A stretch of DNA of 64,000 bases from Vibrio atypicus (GCF_009811315.1 NZ_BLID01000003.1:124001-188000), one strand, 5' to 3'; shown: positions 8,058-17,704, counted from the first letter of the stretch. The notes: a model not told the origin generated them from the letters alone. A program made the numbers and translations.

Positions 8058-11000
8058 ATGGAGTTACAACAGAAACAGGGAAGCATCATTCAGAGAGTGA
8101 TGGAGAGTTATTTTCCACCAATCCTTATTATATTGATGGTGGCAATTGGTGGTGCGGCTTTGTGGCTGACTCCAAAAGAAGAAGATCCGCAAATTGTTGT
8201 ACCTATGGCTGATGTCCTTGTTTCCGCACCGGGTTTACGAGCCTCACAGGTCGAGAAACAAGTCACGGAACCACTTGAAAAGCTTCTTAGTCAGATCGAT
8301 GGTGTCGAGTATGTTTATTCGGCATCAATGGAAGGGGCAGCGCAAGTCATTGTCCGCTTTTACGTTGGTGAAGGGCGCGAAGAAGCGCTTGTAAAGCTGT
8401 ACAACAAGCTCTATTCCAATCAAGATTTGATCCCTCCAGCCGTTGCAAGTTGGTTAGTCAAACCGGTCGAAATTGACGATGTGCCTATTGTTGTGGCTGC
8501 GCTGTACAGTACTGATGCTGACCAAGTGGATCGTTTTCAACTCAAGCGTATCGCTGATCAAGCAACGTTAGGCATCAAATCGATTGAAGAGACCAACTCA
8601 GTCAAGGTAGTCGGCGGAGAAAATCGCAAACTTCGTATTGAACTTGATCCTGTTGCTATGGCGAACTTCAATGTCACCATCGATGATCTTAAACGTGCAT
8701 TTTCGCTGTCTCACGATAAGAAGAACGCTGGTTTTATCCAAGTGCAAGGTAGTCACTTTGTTCTTGAAAGTGGTGCGCTACTTGCGACGCTCTCTCAGGT
8801 AGAGCAGCTTGTCGTTTCGGTTGTGAATGGCAGACCAATCTACATGCAAGATGTGGCAAAAGTGTCTGATGCTCAGTCTGAAGCTGTGACAGATACTTGG
8901 ATTCGTCCGGCTAATTCTCAAGCAGAGTATCCAGCTGTCTTTATCTCTGTCGCCAAACAGCGAGGCTCGAACGCGGTAGACGTTGCAAGTGACGTGCTAG
9001 CGCAGCTTGGTCGACTTAAAGCTGAGCAATTTCCTGAAGCGGTTAAGGTCGAAGTTATTCGCAACTATGGTGAAACCGCTGATGATAAGGTTTCTAATCT
9101 CATATCTAGTTTAGGTATCTCCATTTTAACCGTCGTGGTCTTTGTTGGTTTGTTCCTAAACTGGCGGAGTGCGCTGGTTGTCGCGATTGCCATTCCAATC
9201 AGCTATGGCGCTGCGTTGGGGATGGATTTGCTATTCGGTTATTCAATTAATCGAGTCACACTGTTTGCGCTGATTCTTGCTCTCGGTTTGATTGTTGACG
9301 ACCCGATTGCCAGCATCGACAACATCGAGCGCTATTTAAAACGCAAAGATTTATCACGGACTAAAGCGATTGTTCTCGCGATGGCTGAAATTCGCAGCGC
9401 ATTACTCATGTCAACAGTTGCTATTGTGATTGTCTTCCTACCGATGTTCTTCATTACCGGCATGATGGGACCCTACATGGGACCTTTGGCATTTAATGTC
9501 CCTATCAGCGTGATCTTCAGTACCATGGTGGCTTTTTTAATTACACCTTGGCTTGCGAAGAAAATACTGAGGGCTGCGAAAGAAAGCGGTCAGTATCAAA
9601 TAGAAACCACCTTGTTGTACAAAGGCTATCGAAAGCTACTGTTGCCGTTACTGAATAGCAGAGGGAAATCATGGGGCTTCTTGGGGATTGTTTTTACGCT
9701 ATTTGTTATAGCGGCTATGTTACCAGCCCTTCGTCTAGTGCCATTAAAACTGCTTCCTTATGACAATAAAAACGAGTTTCAACTAGTTTTGAACATGCCG
9801 GAAACAAGCAGCTTTGTTGAAACGTCCAACGCCCTGAGGGCGTTTGCTGACTACTTAGTTGAAGTGCCTGAAGTGGTTTCTGTTTCTGGTTTTTCCGCCA
9901 CGGCTTCTCCAATGGACTTTAACGGTATGGTGAGACATTACTTTATGCGCGATCAGTCTCATCAGGGTGAATTGAGAGTGGTATTAGCGGAAAAAGATAA
10001 ACGTGAGATGCAGTCGCACGAGATCGTAACGCGGCTCAGGAATGATTTGGAATCAATCGCACAAGGGTTTAACGCAGACATACAAATTGTTGAAGTTCCA
10101 CCAGGACCTCCTGTCATCGCGACCATTGCCGCGGAGGTGTATGGGACGCCTACCACCAGTTATGAGCGTTTAATAGAGCAAGCGGGCGTTGTAGCGCAAA
10201 GGCTGCGTACAGAGCCGATGGTCTCTGAAGTGGACACCAGTGCTCGTGGGACTTCTGAGGTTTGGCAGTTTATCGTTGATCAAGAAAAAGCCGCTCTATC
10301 AGGTGTTTCAGTTCGAGATATCAACGACACGATCAGTGCCGCGAATAAAGGAGAAGTTCTTGGTTATTTGGCGTCGCCTAGAGAAGTCACTCCAATGCCG
10401 ATTGAAGTGCGTCTACCTGTAGCCAAAAGAGACCAGTTGGACACGGTATTACAACTCTATGTTCGAGGTGAGAGAGGAATCGTTAAACGCCTTGAAGGCG
10501 GTGCATTGGTTGATGCGCCTCAACCATTGGTACAACTGAGCGAAGTGGGTCATTTTGTTAAACGTTCAGTTGATAAGCCTATCTACCACAAAAATCTTAA
10601 GCCAGTTGTTTATGTCTATGCCGAAAGTGTTGGCCGCGTACCAGGTGAGATCATTGCGGATGTTATTGCCGATCAGGATTTAGATGATAGAGAAGCGGCA
10701 ACATCATGGCAGGATAGAACCTATTTAAACAATGGTTCTGGTATGGGCTGGAGCGTTGCTGATGATATTGAAGTCGTTTGGAGTGGGGAAGGTGAATGGA
10801 AAATTACCGTTGATGTATTCCGTGATTTGGGTATTGCGTATGGTGCAGCATTATTGGGTGTGTTTGTTGTTATGCTTATTCAAACCGGTTTACCGGCGGT
10901 GTCAGGAATCATCATGCTTGCCATTCCATTGACCGTTATCGGCATTATGCCCGGCTTTTGGGTGCTGAACATGTTAAGTAGTGATATCCACCAATACCCG

Positions 11001-11366
11001 AATCCAGCACTGTTTACGGCAACGGCAATGATCGGGATGATCGCATTAGCCGGTATTGTGGTGAGAAACTCACTGGTTTTGATTGAATTTATTCAACAAT
11101 CATTACGGAGTGGTCAGAACCTTCACGACGCACTTCTACAATCAGGAGCGGTTCGCATGAGGCCAATTTTGCTTACAGCAGGAACTACCTTGCTCGGGAA
11201 TATTGTTATCACGTTGGATCCTATTTTCAATGGGCTTGCTTGGGCGATAATTTTCGGCATAACCGCCTCAACAGTGTTTACCTTACTTGTTGTACCCGTC
11301 GTATACAATTTGGCCTACTTTAATCAGCCTGGGCATGGATTGCCTCAAAAGGAGATTGAACAATGA
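8058..11366 (+). CDS. RND-family efflux permease
   Basis: 1102-residue inner-membrane proton antiporter of the AcrB superfamily: helix 1 near residue 20, large periplasmic loop, a helix bundle around 350-530 containing LGLIVDDPIASIDNIER (the paired Asp of the proton relay are present), a second loop, and a final bundle with VVRNSLVLIEF, where the lysine usual in AcrB is Arg. PSI-like text GLRASQVEKQVTEPLE follows helix 1. It overlaps its adaptor by four bases (ATGA). No outer-membrane channel gene is nearby, so a TolC encoded elsewhere is presumably used. Substrate unknown; operon context suggests a sulfur-related compound. Confidence 0.88.
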   Translation: MELQQKQGSIIQRVMESYFPPILIILMVAIGGAALWLTPKEEDPQIVVPMADVLVSAPGLRASQVEKQVTEPLEKLLSQIDGVEYVYSASMEGAAQVIVRFYVGEGREEALVKLYNKLYSNQDLIPPAVASWLVKPVEIDDVPIVVAALYSTDADQVDRFQLKRIADQATLGIKSIEETNSVKVVGGENRKLRIELDPVAMANFNVTIDDLKRAFSLSHDKKNAGFIQVQGSHFVLESGALLATLSQVEQLVVSVVNGRPIYMQDVAKVSDAQSEAVTDTWIRPANSQAEYPAVFISVAKQRGSNAVDVASDVLAQLGRLKAEQFPEAVKVEVIRNYGETADDKVSNLISSLGISILTVVVFVGLFLNWRSALVVAIAIPISYGAALGMDLLFGYSINRVTLFALILALGLIVDDPIASIDNIERYLKRKDLSRTKAIVLAMAEIRSALLMSTVAIVIVFLPMFFITGMMGPYMGPLAFNVPISVIFSTMVAFLITPWLAKKILRAAKESGQYQIETTLLYKGYRKLLLPLLNSRGKSWGFLGIVFTLFVIAAMLPALRLVPLKLLPYDNKNEFQLVLNMPETSSFVETSNALRAFADYLVEVPEVVSVSGFSATASPMDFNGMVRHYFMRDQSHQGELRVVLAEKDKREMQSHEIVTRLRNDLESIAQGFNADIQIVEVPPGPPVIATIAAEVYGTPTTSYERLIEQAGVVAQRLRTEPMVSEVDTSARGTSEVWQFIVDQEKAALSGVSVRDINDTISAANKGEVLGYLASPREVTPMPIEVRLPVAKRDQLDTVLQLYVRGERGIVKRLEGGALVDAPQPLVQLSEVGHFVKRSVDKPIYHKNLKPVVYVYAESVGRVPGEIIADVIADQDLDDREAATSWQDRTYLNNGSGMGWSVADDIEVVWSGEGEWKITVDVFRDLGIAYGAALLGVFVVMLIQTGLPAVSGIIMLAIPLTVIGIMPGFWVLNMLSSDIHQYPNPALFTATAMIGMIALAGIVVRNSLVLIEFIQQSLRSGQNLHDALLQSGAVRMRPILLTAGTTLLGNIVITLDPIFNGLAWAIIFGITASTVFTLLVVPVVYNLAYFNQPGHGLPQKEIEQ

Positions 11367-12406
11367 AATTAAATAATAAGATATTAGGCGCGTGTTTATT
11401 TGGCGTTCTAGCAACATTGTTCTACTACATGGCTGGTGGATTCAGTGACAAGATTCCGATGGAGCGCACCAGCGAAAAGGTTGATCTAGCACGATATAGT
11501 ACTTTGACGTTGCAGCCTACGACTCAAACAATAGAGCGTGAGTTTCCCGGTGTCATAGTGGCAAAACAAAAAGCGAACATTTCGGCACGCTTGACTGCGA
11601 AAGTCGTAGAAACATTGGTTGATGTTGGTGACACTGTCACTCGGGGCGATGTTTTGCTACGACTTGATAGCGGTGACCTTGATGCTAAGGTCATTCAAAC
11701 GGAACAAGCTCTTTCCTCCGCTCAGGCTCAACTGAACAATGCACGCAAGGCATTTTCACGAACGCAAGACTTGGTGAAAAAGAAACTCGTATCGCAGTCT
11801 CAATTCGATCAAGCTGAAAGCAATTTGAAAACGGCCAAAGCTAATTTCAATCAAGCGCAAGCGGCGGTAACCGAAGCGGAAACCACCTATGGTTTTAGTA
11901 TTATTACCGCGCCATTTGATGGAGTTGTGACCGCTAAACCCGTAAACGTTGGGGATACAGCCACACCAGGCTCGCTCTTGCTTAGTGTCTACAATCCGCA
12001 GACGCTCGAAGTGGAGGCGAATATTTCAGAATCTGTGATACCTAATGTCACATTGGGCATGAGCACTCATGTTAGTTTCCCTACCTATAATGTTGTTGCC
12101 GATGCCGTTGTTTCTGAGTTTACACCGGCCGCAGATTCAGGCTCACGCAGCTATTTAGTTAAGTTTGATTTCACAAGTAGCGCGTCTCTCTTCCCCGGTA
12201 CTTACGCAAAAGTTGTTGTTGAGATTGGTGAAGAAGAGATACTAAAAGTGCCTCAAGGGGCACTCTATCAAGTGGGTCAGCTCGACTACATCAAAGTGAT
12301 TAATGATGATAAGTTAGAAACGCGTTTAGTTCAGATTGGCGAAAACGGTCGAGTGCGCAAAGGGCTTGCCGCTGGCGACAACATAGTACTGAACCCTCAG
12401 TTGTAA
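11363..12406 (+). CDS. RND periplasmic adaptor (membrane fusion protein)
   Basis: 347-residue adaptor with an N-terminal hydrophobic anchor (about 8-25), split lipoyl domain (VVETLVDVGDTVTRGDVLLRLDSG; FDGVVTAKPVNVGDTATPGSLL), an alpha-hairpin between (about 100-170) and beta-barrel/membrane-proximal domains. Its ATG overlaps the permease stop codon, so the two are translationally coupled. Its 3' end overlaps the convergent nuclease-like gene by ten bases with no terminator between. Confidence 0.88.
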   Translation: MKLNNKILGACLFGVLATLFYYMAGGFSDKIPMERTSEKVDLARYSTLTLQPTTQTIEREFPGVIVAKQKANISARLTAKVVETLVDVGDTVTRGDVLLRLDSGDLDAKVIQTEQALSSAQAQLNNARKAFSRTQDLVKKKLVSQSQFDQAESNLKTAKANFNQAQAAVTEAETTYGFSIITAPFDGVVTAKPVNVGDTATPGSLLLSVYNPQTLEVEANISESVIPNVTLGMSTHVSFPTYNVVADAVVSEFTPAADSGSRSYLVKFDFTSSASLFPGTYAKVVVEIGEEEILKVPQGALYQVGQLDYIKVINDDKLETRLVQIGENGRVRKGLAAGDNIVLNPQL

Positions 12407-13299
12407 TTTCCATTAAGCTCGGCAGTTAAAGGGCAATGATCGCTGAGCTTATAAGAAAGGACATCTCGGCTCGGGAATACATATTGTTTTGGCGTCGAAA
12501 GAGAAACAGTTTCGCTTGCCACAATATGATCGATGAGCGAACGGAAGCGATGGGTTTTATTAGGATTGTTACGAGACTTAACCTTACATAACGCTTTTGT
12601 TTTCTTGCTAGTCAGCTGAGCTTTGGTGTCATCCGTCATTGTTTGCCAAAACCAGTCACCTCGATAAGCAAGGTTGTGGTTAAAGTCGCCTAAGATGATA
12701 TAACGTTCATCAGCATTTTCGCGCTCTATTATCCATTGATTAAGCTTCTCTCCTTGCTGCTTGAGCGTCTTGCAGTCTCGACTATTGTTGTATGCGCCAC
12801 TACAGCGAGCTTTGAGATGCACAGACAATAAATGAATCGGTTGGCTATTCTGGGGCTCTACCATCAAATAGCTTGCAAACCTTAACTTGCTGTTGCCTCT
12901 GCTATCCAGTGAAAAGTCGGGCTTATCCGAGACTCTAACACTCTTCTTCACAGCAAACCCAGTGTACTGATTGATATCACCAAACTGCTGGTGACGATAT
13001 TGTGGTTTAGAGCGGTCAGAGAAGAAGATTTGATACTCATCGCCAATTACTCGTTTGAGCGCAGCCTTATCGTTGACTTCTTGAAATGCAATCACGTCGC
13101 TATCCAATTGAGCGGCATGTTTCGCTAACGTGGCAAAATCTTCAGCACTACGATCAGACGATGGAAACTGCTTGGAGGGTTTTGACGTCAGCCATTCCAT
13201 ATTCCAAGTAGAAATTTTAAGCGAGTTCTCGGCTTGGGCTGAAAATGTCCACAAGGCTAACAGCGTGACAAAAATAGTACGAAATATAGTGGTCGACAT
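12397..13299 (-). CDS. Secreted endonuclease/exonuclease/phosphatase-family protein
   Basis: 300-residue exported protein, signal peptide about 1-23 (ending AQA). EEP-fold metal-dependent phosphoesterase motifs are present: STWNMEWL, VIAFQEVND (catalytic metal Glu), LLSVHLKARC, IILGDFNHN (D and N), and SDHCPLTAEL (catalytic DH) at the C-terminus. The substrate could be extracellular nucleic acid or a phospholipid; sequence alone does not say. It converges on the RND adaptor with a ten-base overlap. Confidence 0.85.
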   Translation of the reverse strand: MSTTIFRTIFVTLLALWTFSAQAENSLKISTWNMEWLTSKPSKQFPSSDRSAEDFATLAKHAAQLDSDVIAFQEVNDKAALKRVIGDEYQIFFSDRSKPQYRHQQFGDINQYTGFAVKKSVRVSDKPDFSLDSRGNSKLRFASYLMVEPQNSQPIHLLSVHLKARCSGAYNNSRDCKTLKQQGEKLNQWIIERENADERYIILGDFNHNLAYRGDWFWQTMTDDTKAQLTSKKTKALCKVKSRNNPNKTHRFRSLIDHIVASETVSLSTPKQYVFPSRDVLSYKLSDHCPLTAELNGNYN

Positions 13300-13457
13300 A
13301 CTCTAATATCAATGAATAGGTTTACAGCCTTTATCCTATAAGACCTCTAAAAAAAGCAAGCATAATTATCGCTATTCAGGCGATTTTCATCGTTTTCTTT
13401 CAAGCTGAGATCAGTGCCACTAAGATTGCGTTTATCTTAATCTAGGACCTATTTTTA

Positions 13458-13471
13458 TTGATCGAAATCAA
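13458..13471 (+). promoter_or_regulatory. Consensus FNR box upstream of nrdDG
   Basis: TTGAT-CGAA-ATCAA, a perfect match. Centred 41.5 bases before a predicted start near 13506, with TTAAAT at 13494-13499 in the -10 position. This fits anaerobic activation of the oxygen-sensitive reductase. Confidence 0.85.
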
Positions 13472-13502
13472 TACTTTTGATCGGTGCTTCTCGTTAAATA
13501 CG

Positions 13503-13549
13503 CCACAACATATAGTGTCAGTCGAATAAAAAGTAGCCCTATATAGTGT
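13503..13549 (+). promoter_or_regulatory. Pair of NrdR boxes upstream of nrdDG
   Basis: Two 16-base sites resembling acaCwAtATaTwGtgt: 13503-13518 (CCACAACATATAGTGT, two mismatches) and 13534-13549 (weaker left half). They are 31 bases apart, three helical turns, as expected for tandem NrdR boxes. The first overlaps the predicted transcription start, the second lies in the leader. Confidence 0.75.
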
Positions 13550-13593
13550 ATTTGTGGATAAGTCTGTGAGTATATCTTGGGTAAGGAGAGAAG

Positions 13594-15714
13594 GTGAAAC
13601 CAATCGTAATCAAGCGTGACGGCTCAAGAGCTCCGTTTAGCAGGGATCGCATTCAAGCTGCAGTAGAAGCAGCGGCAGAGCATGTAGATAAAGAGATCGC
13701 TATTTATGCGCTAAATGTGGCGTTAGCGGTCGAGTTGCAGCTAAAAGATCACGATGAAGTTAACATCGCTGAAATCCAAACTCTAGTTGAAAACGAGCTG
13801 ATGCAGGGGCCTTATAAGTCTTTGGCTCGTGCTTACATTGAATATCGTCATGACCGTGACATGGCACGCGAGAAGCAAAGTGTGCTTACTCGTGAAATTG
13901 AAGGTCTGATTGAAGAAAGCAACGTTGATCTTATCAACGAAAATGCAAACAAAGACGGTAAGGTGATCCCAACTCAACGCGATCTTCTTGCAGGCATTGT
14001 GGCAAAACACTACGCGAAAACTCACATTTTACCGCGTGATATCGTACAAGCTCATGAAGAGGGCGATATTCACTACCACGATTTAGATTACGCACCGTTT
14101 TTCCCGATGTTTAACTGTATGCTAATCGACCTTAAAGGCATGTTAACTCATGGTTTTAAGATGGGTAATGCGGAAATTGATACACCTAAATCGATTTCAA
14201 CAGCAACTGCAGTTACTGCACAGATCATTGCACAGGTAGCGAGCCATATTTACGGTGGTACAACGATTAACCGTATTGATGAGGTGTTAGAGCCATACGT
14301 AACGACCAGTTATGAAAAACACCTTAAAGTCGCGCAGGAATGGGATATCCATGAGCCTGAAGCATTTGCACGCTCACGTACAGAGAAAGAGTGTTACGAC
14401 GCATTCCAATCTCTAGAGTATGAAGTTAATACACTGCATACCGCTAACGGCCAAACACCATTTGTTACTTTTGGTTTTGGTCTAGGTACGAGCTGGGCAT
14501 CGCGCTTGATCCAACAGTCTATTCTTAAAAACCGCATTGCTGGCTTAGGTAAGAATCGCAAGACAGCGGTATTCCCTAAACTTGTGTTTGGGATTAAAGA
14601 TGGTCTTAACCATAAAGCAGGCGATCCAAACTACGATATTAAGAAGCTCGCTCTAGAGTGTGCCTCTAAACGCATGTACCCAGATATTTTGAACTACGAC
14701 AAAGTGGTTGAAATCACAGGTTCATTTAAAACGCCTATGGGTTGCCGTAGCTTCCTAGGTACATACGAAGAAAATGGTGAACTGATCCATGAAGGTCGTA
14801 ATAACCTAGGTGTAGTGAGCCTGAACTTACCGCGCATCGCGATTCAAGCGAAAGGTGATGAAGCGAAGTTCTATGAATTGCTTGATAGCAAACTGCACTT
14901 GGCACGTCGTGCGCTAGAGACTCGTATCTCGCGCCTAGAAAACGTGAAAGCACGCGTTGCGCCAATTCTGTACATGGAAGGTGCGTGTGGCGTCCGTCTA
15001 AAAGCAGACGAGCCAATCGCAAACATCTTTAAGAATGGCCGAGCATCTATTTCACTGGGTTACATTGGTATCCATGAAACAATTAATGCTTTGTTTGGTA
15101 CTGAGACTCATGTGTACGACGATAGCGAATTGCGCGCTAAAGCAACTGGGATTGTTAAGTACCTTAAAGATAAAGTGAATCAGTGGACTGAAGAGTCTGG
15201 TTATGGTTACAGCTTGTACGGTACACCAAGTGAAAACCTATGTAGTCGTTTCTGCCGTATCGATGCGAAAGAGTTTGGTGTTGTTGAAGGCGTAACGGAT
15301 AAAGGTTACTACACTAACAGCTTCCACTTAGATGTTGAGAAGAAAGTAAACCCATACGATAAGATTGACTTTGAGATGCCTTTCCCTGAAATCTCAAGCG
15401 GTGGTTTTATCTGTTATGGTGAGTTTCCGAACATGCAGCGTAACATTGAAGCGCTAGAGAACGTTTGGGATTACAGTTATTCACGCGTTCCTTACTACGG
15501 AACTAACACGCCAATTGATGAGTGTTATGAGTGTGGCTACAACGGTGAGTTTGAATGTACAAGTAAAGGCTTTACTTGTCCTAGTTGTGGCAACCACGAT
15601 TCAACCAAAGTATCGGTAACTCGTCGGGTGTGTGGCTACTTGGGAAGCCCAGATGCGCGTCCATTTAACTTCGGTAAGCAAGAAGAAGTGAAGCGTCGAG
15701 TTAAGCACCTGTAA
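13594..15714 (+). CDS. nrdD: Anaerobic ribonucleoside-triphosphate reductase
   Basis: 706-residue class III reductase making dNTPs without oxygen. N-terminal ATP-cone (about 1-95, VIKRDGSRAPFSRDRI), glycyl-radical barrel, C-terminal zinc ribbon (CYEC...CPSC) and radical site RRVCGYLG with Gly681, the same number as in E. coli as I recall. GTG start with AAGGAGA upstream. nrdG follows after 81 bases that contain two hairpins. FNR and NrdR sites precede it. Confidence 0.97.
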   Translation: MKPIVIKRDGSRAPFSRDRIQAAVEAAAEHVDKEIAIYALNVALAVELQLKDHDEVNIAEIQTLVENELMQGPYKSLARAYIEYRHDRDMAREKQSVLTREIEGLIEESNVDLINENANKDGKVIPTQRDLLAGIVAKHYAKTHILPRDIVQAHEEGDIHYHDLDYAPFFPMFNCMLIDLKGMLTHGFKMGNAEIDTPKSISTATAVTAQIIAQVASHIYGGTTINRIDEVLEPYVTTSYEKHLKVAQEWDIHEPEAFARSRTEKECYDAFQSLEYEVNTLHTANGQTPFVTFGFGLGTSWASRLIQQSILKNRIAGLGKNRKTAVFPKLVFGIKDGLNHKAGDPNYDIKKLALECASKRMYPDILNYDKVVEITGSFKTPMGCRSFLGTYEENGELIHEGRNNLGVVSLNLPRIAIQAKGDEAKFYELLDSKLHLARRALETRISRLENVKARVAPILYMEGACGVRLKADEPIANIFKNGRASISLGYIGIHETINALFGTETHVYDDSELRAKATGIVKYLKDKVNQWTEESGYGYSLYGTPSENLCSRFCRIDAKEFGVVEGVTDKGYYTNSFHLDVEKKVNPYDKIDFEMPFPEISSGGFICYGEFPNMQRNIEALENVWDYSYSRVPYYGTNTPIDECYECGYNGEFECTSKGFTCPSCGNHDSTKVSVTRRVCGYLGSPDARPFNFGKQEEVKRRVKHL

Positions 15715-15724
15715 GTGCCGCGAA

Positions 15725-15777
15725 GTGATTATTGATAATCACAGGTTAAGTTTGTTAGAGCCCTAGATTAGGGCTCT
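15725..15777 (+). other. Two hairpins between nrdD and nrdG
   Basis: First: GTGATTAT (15725-15732) / ATAATCAC (15735-15742). Second: AGAGCCCTA (15757-15765) / TAGGGCTCT (15769-15777) followed by CTTTATTT. The second resembles a weak terminator and could lower nrdG expression relative to nrdD or protect the nrdD message. Confidence 0.65.
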
Positions 15778-15795
15778 CTTTATTTGAGTTGGTTT

Positions 15796-16269
15796 ATGAA
15801 CTTCCACCAGTACTACCCAGTTGATGTTGTAAATGGTCCAGGCACCCGATGTACACTTTTTGTATCAGGCTGCATCCATCAATGTCGTGGTTGTTATAAC
15901 CAATCGACGCAGCGTTTAGATTCAGGTCAGATTTTTACACAAGCGGCTGAAGACCAAATCATTGCGGATCTTAATGATGAACGAATCAAGCGCCGCGGTT
16001 TATCATTATCGGGTGGTGACCCACTGCACCCAGCCAATGTTGCCGATATACTTAAGCTAGTAAAGCGTGTTCGCAATGAGTGTCCGGGTAAAGATATCTG
16101 GGTTTGGACGGGTTACACGCTAGCGGAACTTGACGAGAAGCAACGTGAAGTCGTGCAGTATATCGATACACTCATCGACGGTAAGTTTGTTGAAGAGAAA
16201 AAAGACCTAAACCTCGAATGGCGCGGCAGTTCCAACCAGATTATTCATACTTTTAAATTAGAAGATTAG
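15796..16269 (+). CDS. nrdG: Anaerobic ribonucleotide reductase activase (radical SAM)
   Basis: 157-residue radical-SAM enzyme that installs the glycyl radical on NrdD. CIHQCRGCYN provides the CX3CX2C cluster ligands (Cys26, 30, 33 by the chosen start). SLSGGDPLHP is the SAM-binding GGD motif. The ATG at 15796 matches the E. coli N-terminus (MNxHQYYPVD); a TTG at 15784 is less likely. Likely cotranscribed with nrdD through the hairpin spacer. Confidence 0.95.
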   Translation: MNFHQYYPVDVVNGPGTRCTLFVSGCIHQCRGCYNQSTQRLDSGQIFTQAAEDQIIADLNDERIKRRGLSLSGGDPLHPANVADILKLVKRVRNECPGKDIWVWTGYTLAELDEKQREVVQYIDTLIDGKFVEEKKDLNLEWRGSSNQIIHTFKLED

Positions 16270-16309
16270 TCGGTAGGTAGGTTAAATTGCAGTGTTTGCA
16301 TATGTTAAC

Positions 16310-16327
16310 TGTATGTTAATGTTTACA
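16310..16327 (+). promoter_or_regulatory. Candidate TyrR box upstream of the aminotransferase
   Basis: TGTATG-TTAATG-TTTACA matches TGTAAA-N6-TTTACA in ten of twelve fixed positions. It lies 108 bases before the start codon, in a 165-base spacer. Confidence 0.55.
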
Positions 16328-16434
16328 GCTTTTTATCCTGTTTTGCTCTTAGCCGCTAAAATATTATTTCTAGATTTGTTAATTAGATGATAACGTGTCG
16401 GTCGTTACTTGAATTTCAAAGGGTTGTGACTTTC

Positions 16435-17616
16435 ATGTTCTCTAATTTACCAACACCAACTTTAGATCCTATTCTTTCTCTTTCTGTTGCATACCGAAAT
16501 GATCCTCGTTCAGATAAAGTGGACTTAGGCATTGGCGTATACAAAAACAGTCAGGGCGAAACGCCAGTCATGAAGGCGATTCTTCAAGCTCAAGATATTG
16601 TCGTTGAAACGCAAAAAACCAAATCATACGTTGGTCTTGCTGGTTGCGAAGAGTTTAACCAAAGCATGGTTGATCTTCTTCTTGATGGTACTTCTGCCAT
16701 GGATCGTGTTGCTGCGATTCAAACACCGGGTGCGAGTGGCGCGCTTCGAATGCTGGGTGACTTGATGAAAGTTGCTCAACCTAATACAACGGTTTGGATC
16801 TCGAATCCAAGTTACGTTAACCACCGCCCAGTTATGGAAGCGGCTGGTCTTAAAGTGAAACACTACAGTTACTTTAGCCCAGAGACTAAGCAGGTTGATA
16901 CTTCTCGTATGCTTGCTGAGCTCTCGCAAGCAGGCCCAGACGATGTCGTTTTACTTCATGGCTGTTGCCATAACCCAACGGGTGCAGATATTGACTTTGA
17001 TGCGTGGAAAGCGATCACAGAACTATCGCAAAAGAATGGTTTCACTCCATTTGTTGATATCGCATATCAAGGCTTTGGTGACGGACTTGAAGAGGATGCC
17101 AAAGGCTTACGTCATATGGCAGACAATGTTGAAGAGATGTTGATCACCACTTCATGTTCGAAAAACTTCGGTCTATACCGTGAGCGTACCGGTGCGGCTA
17201 TCGTTGTTGGTAAGTCGACTCAAGATGTGAACAATGCGAAAGGTAAGCTTCTTACTTTAGCGCGCGCAACTTATACAATGCCACCTGATCATGGTGCTGC
17301 ATTGGTAAAAACAATCCTGCAAAATCAAGACTTAACACAAGTTTGGAAGCAAGAATTGAGTGAAATGCAACAGCGTTTGTTAAACCTTCGTCAAACTTTG
17401 TGCCAAGAATTGAGAAATTCCCACAATACTTCACAATTCGATTTCATAGAAAGCCACAAGGGCATGTTTACTGTGCTAGGCTTTAGCCAAGACCAAATGA
17501 TGCAACTTCGTGAAGAGTATGGAATTTATGGCGTTGGAGATGGTCGTATTAATATTGCAGGCTTAACGGAAAAAGATATTCCTTATGTCGCTCAAGCAAT
17601 CGTAAACGTGTCGTAA
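16435..17616 (+). CDS. Aromatic/aspartate aminotransferase (class I PLP enzyme)
   Basis: 393-residue fold-type I aminotransferase of the AspC/TyrB group. PLP lysine is Lys243 in TSCSKNFGLYRERTGA. HNPTGAD and FVDIAYQGFGDG hold the other cofactor residues, and the C-terminal INIAGL carries the substrate Arg region (GRINIAG). The ATG at 16435 matches the family N-terminus (MFSN); in-frame codons from 16387 look like leader. A TyrR-like site upstream favours an aromatic role (tyrB-like). Ends at an intrinsic terminator. Confidence 0.88.
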   Translation: MFSNLPTPTLDPILSLSVAYRNDPRSDKVDLGIGVYKNSQGETPVMKAILQAQDIVVETQKTKSYVGLAGCEEFNQSMVDLLLDGTSAMDRVAAIQTPGASGALRMLGDLMKVAQPNTTVWISNPSYVNHRPVMEAAGLKVKHYSYFSPETKQVDTSRMLAELSQAGPDDVVLLHGCCHNPTGADIDFDAWKAITELSQKNGFTPFVDIAYQGFGDGLEEDAKGLRHMADNVEEMLITTSCSKNFGLYRERTGAAIVVGKSTQDVNNAKGKLLTLARATYTMPPDHGAALVKTILQNQDLTQVWKQELSEMQQRLLNLRQTLCQELRNSHNTSQFDFIESHKGMFTVLGFSQDQMMQLREEYGIYGVGDGRINIAGLTEKDIPYVAQAIVNVS

Positions 17617-17640
17617 TAGGTAGCGTATTTTTGGTTACTA

Positions 17641-17667
17641 AGGCTCACGTTATGTGGGCCTTTTTTG
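17641..17667 (+). terminator. Intrinsic terminator after the aminotransferase gene
   Basis: AGGCTCAC (17641-17648) pairs with GTGGGCCT (17654-17661, one G-T pair), followed by TTTTT. Confidence 0.8.
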
Positions 17668-17704
17668 AATGTAACGAACTTTGTCAATTGAATTAGGTGG
17701 TCGA

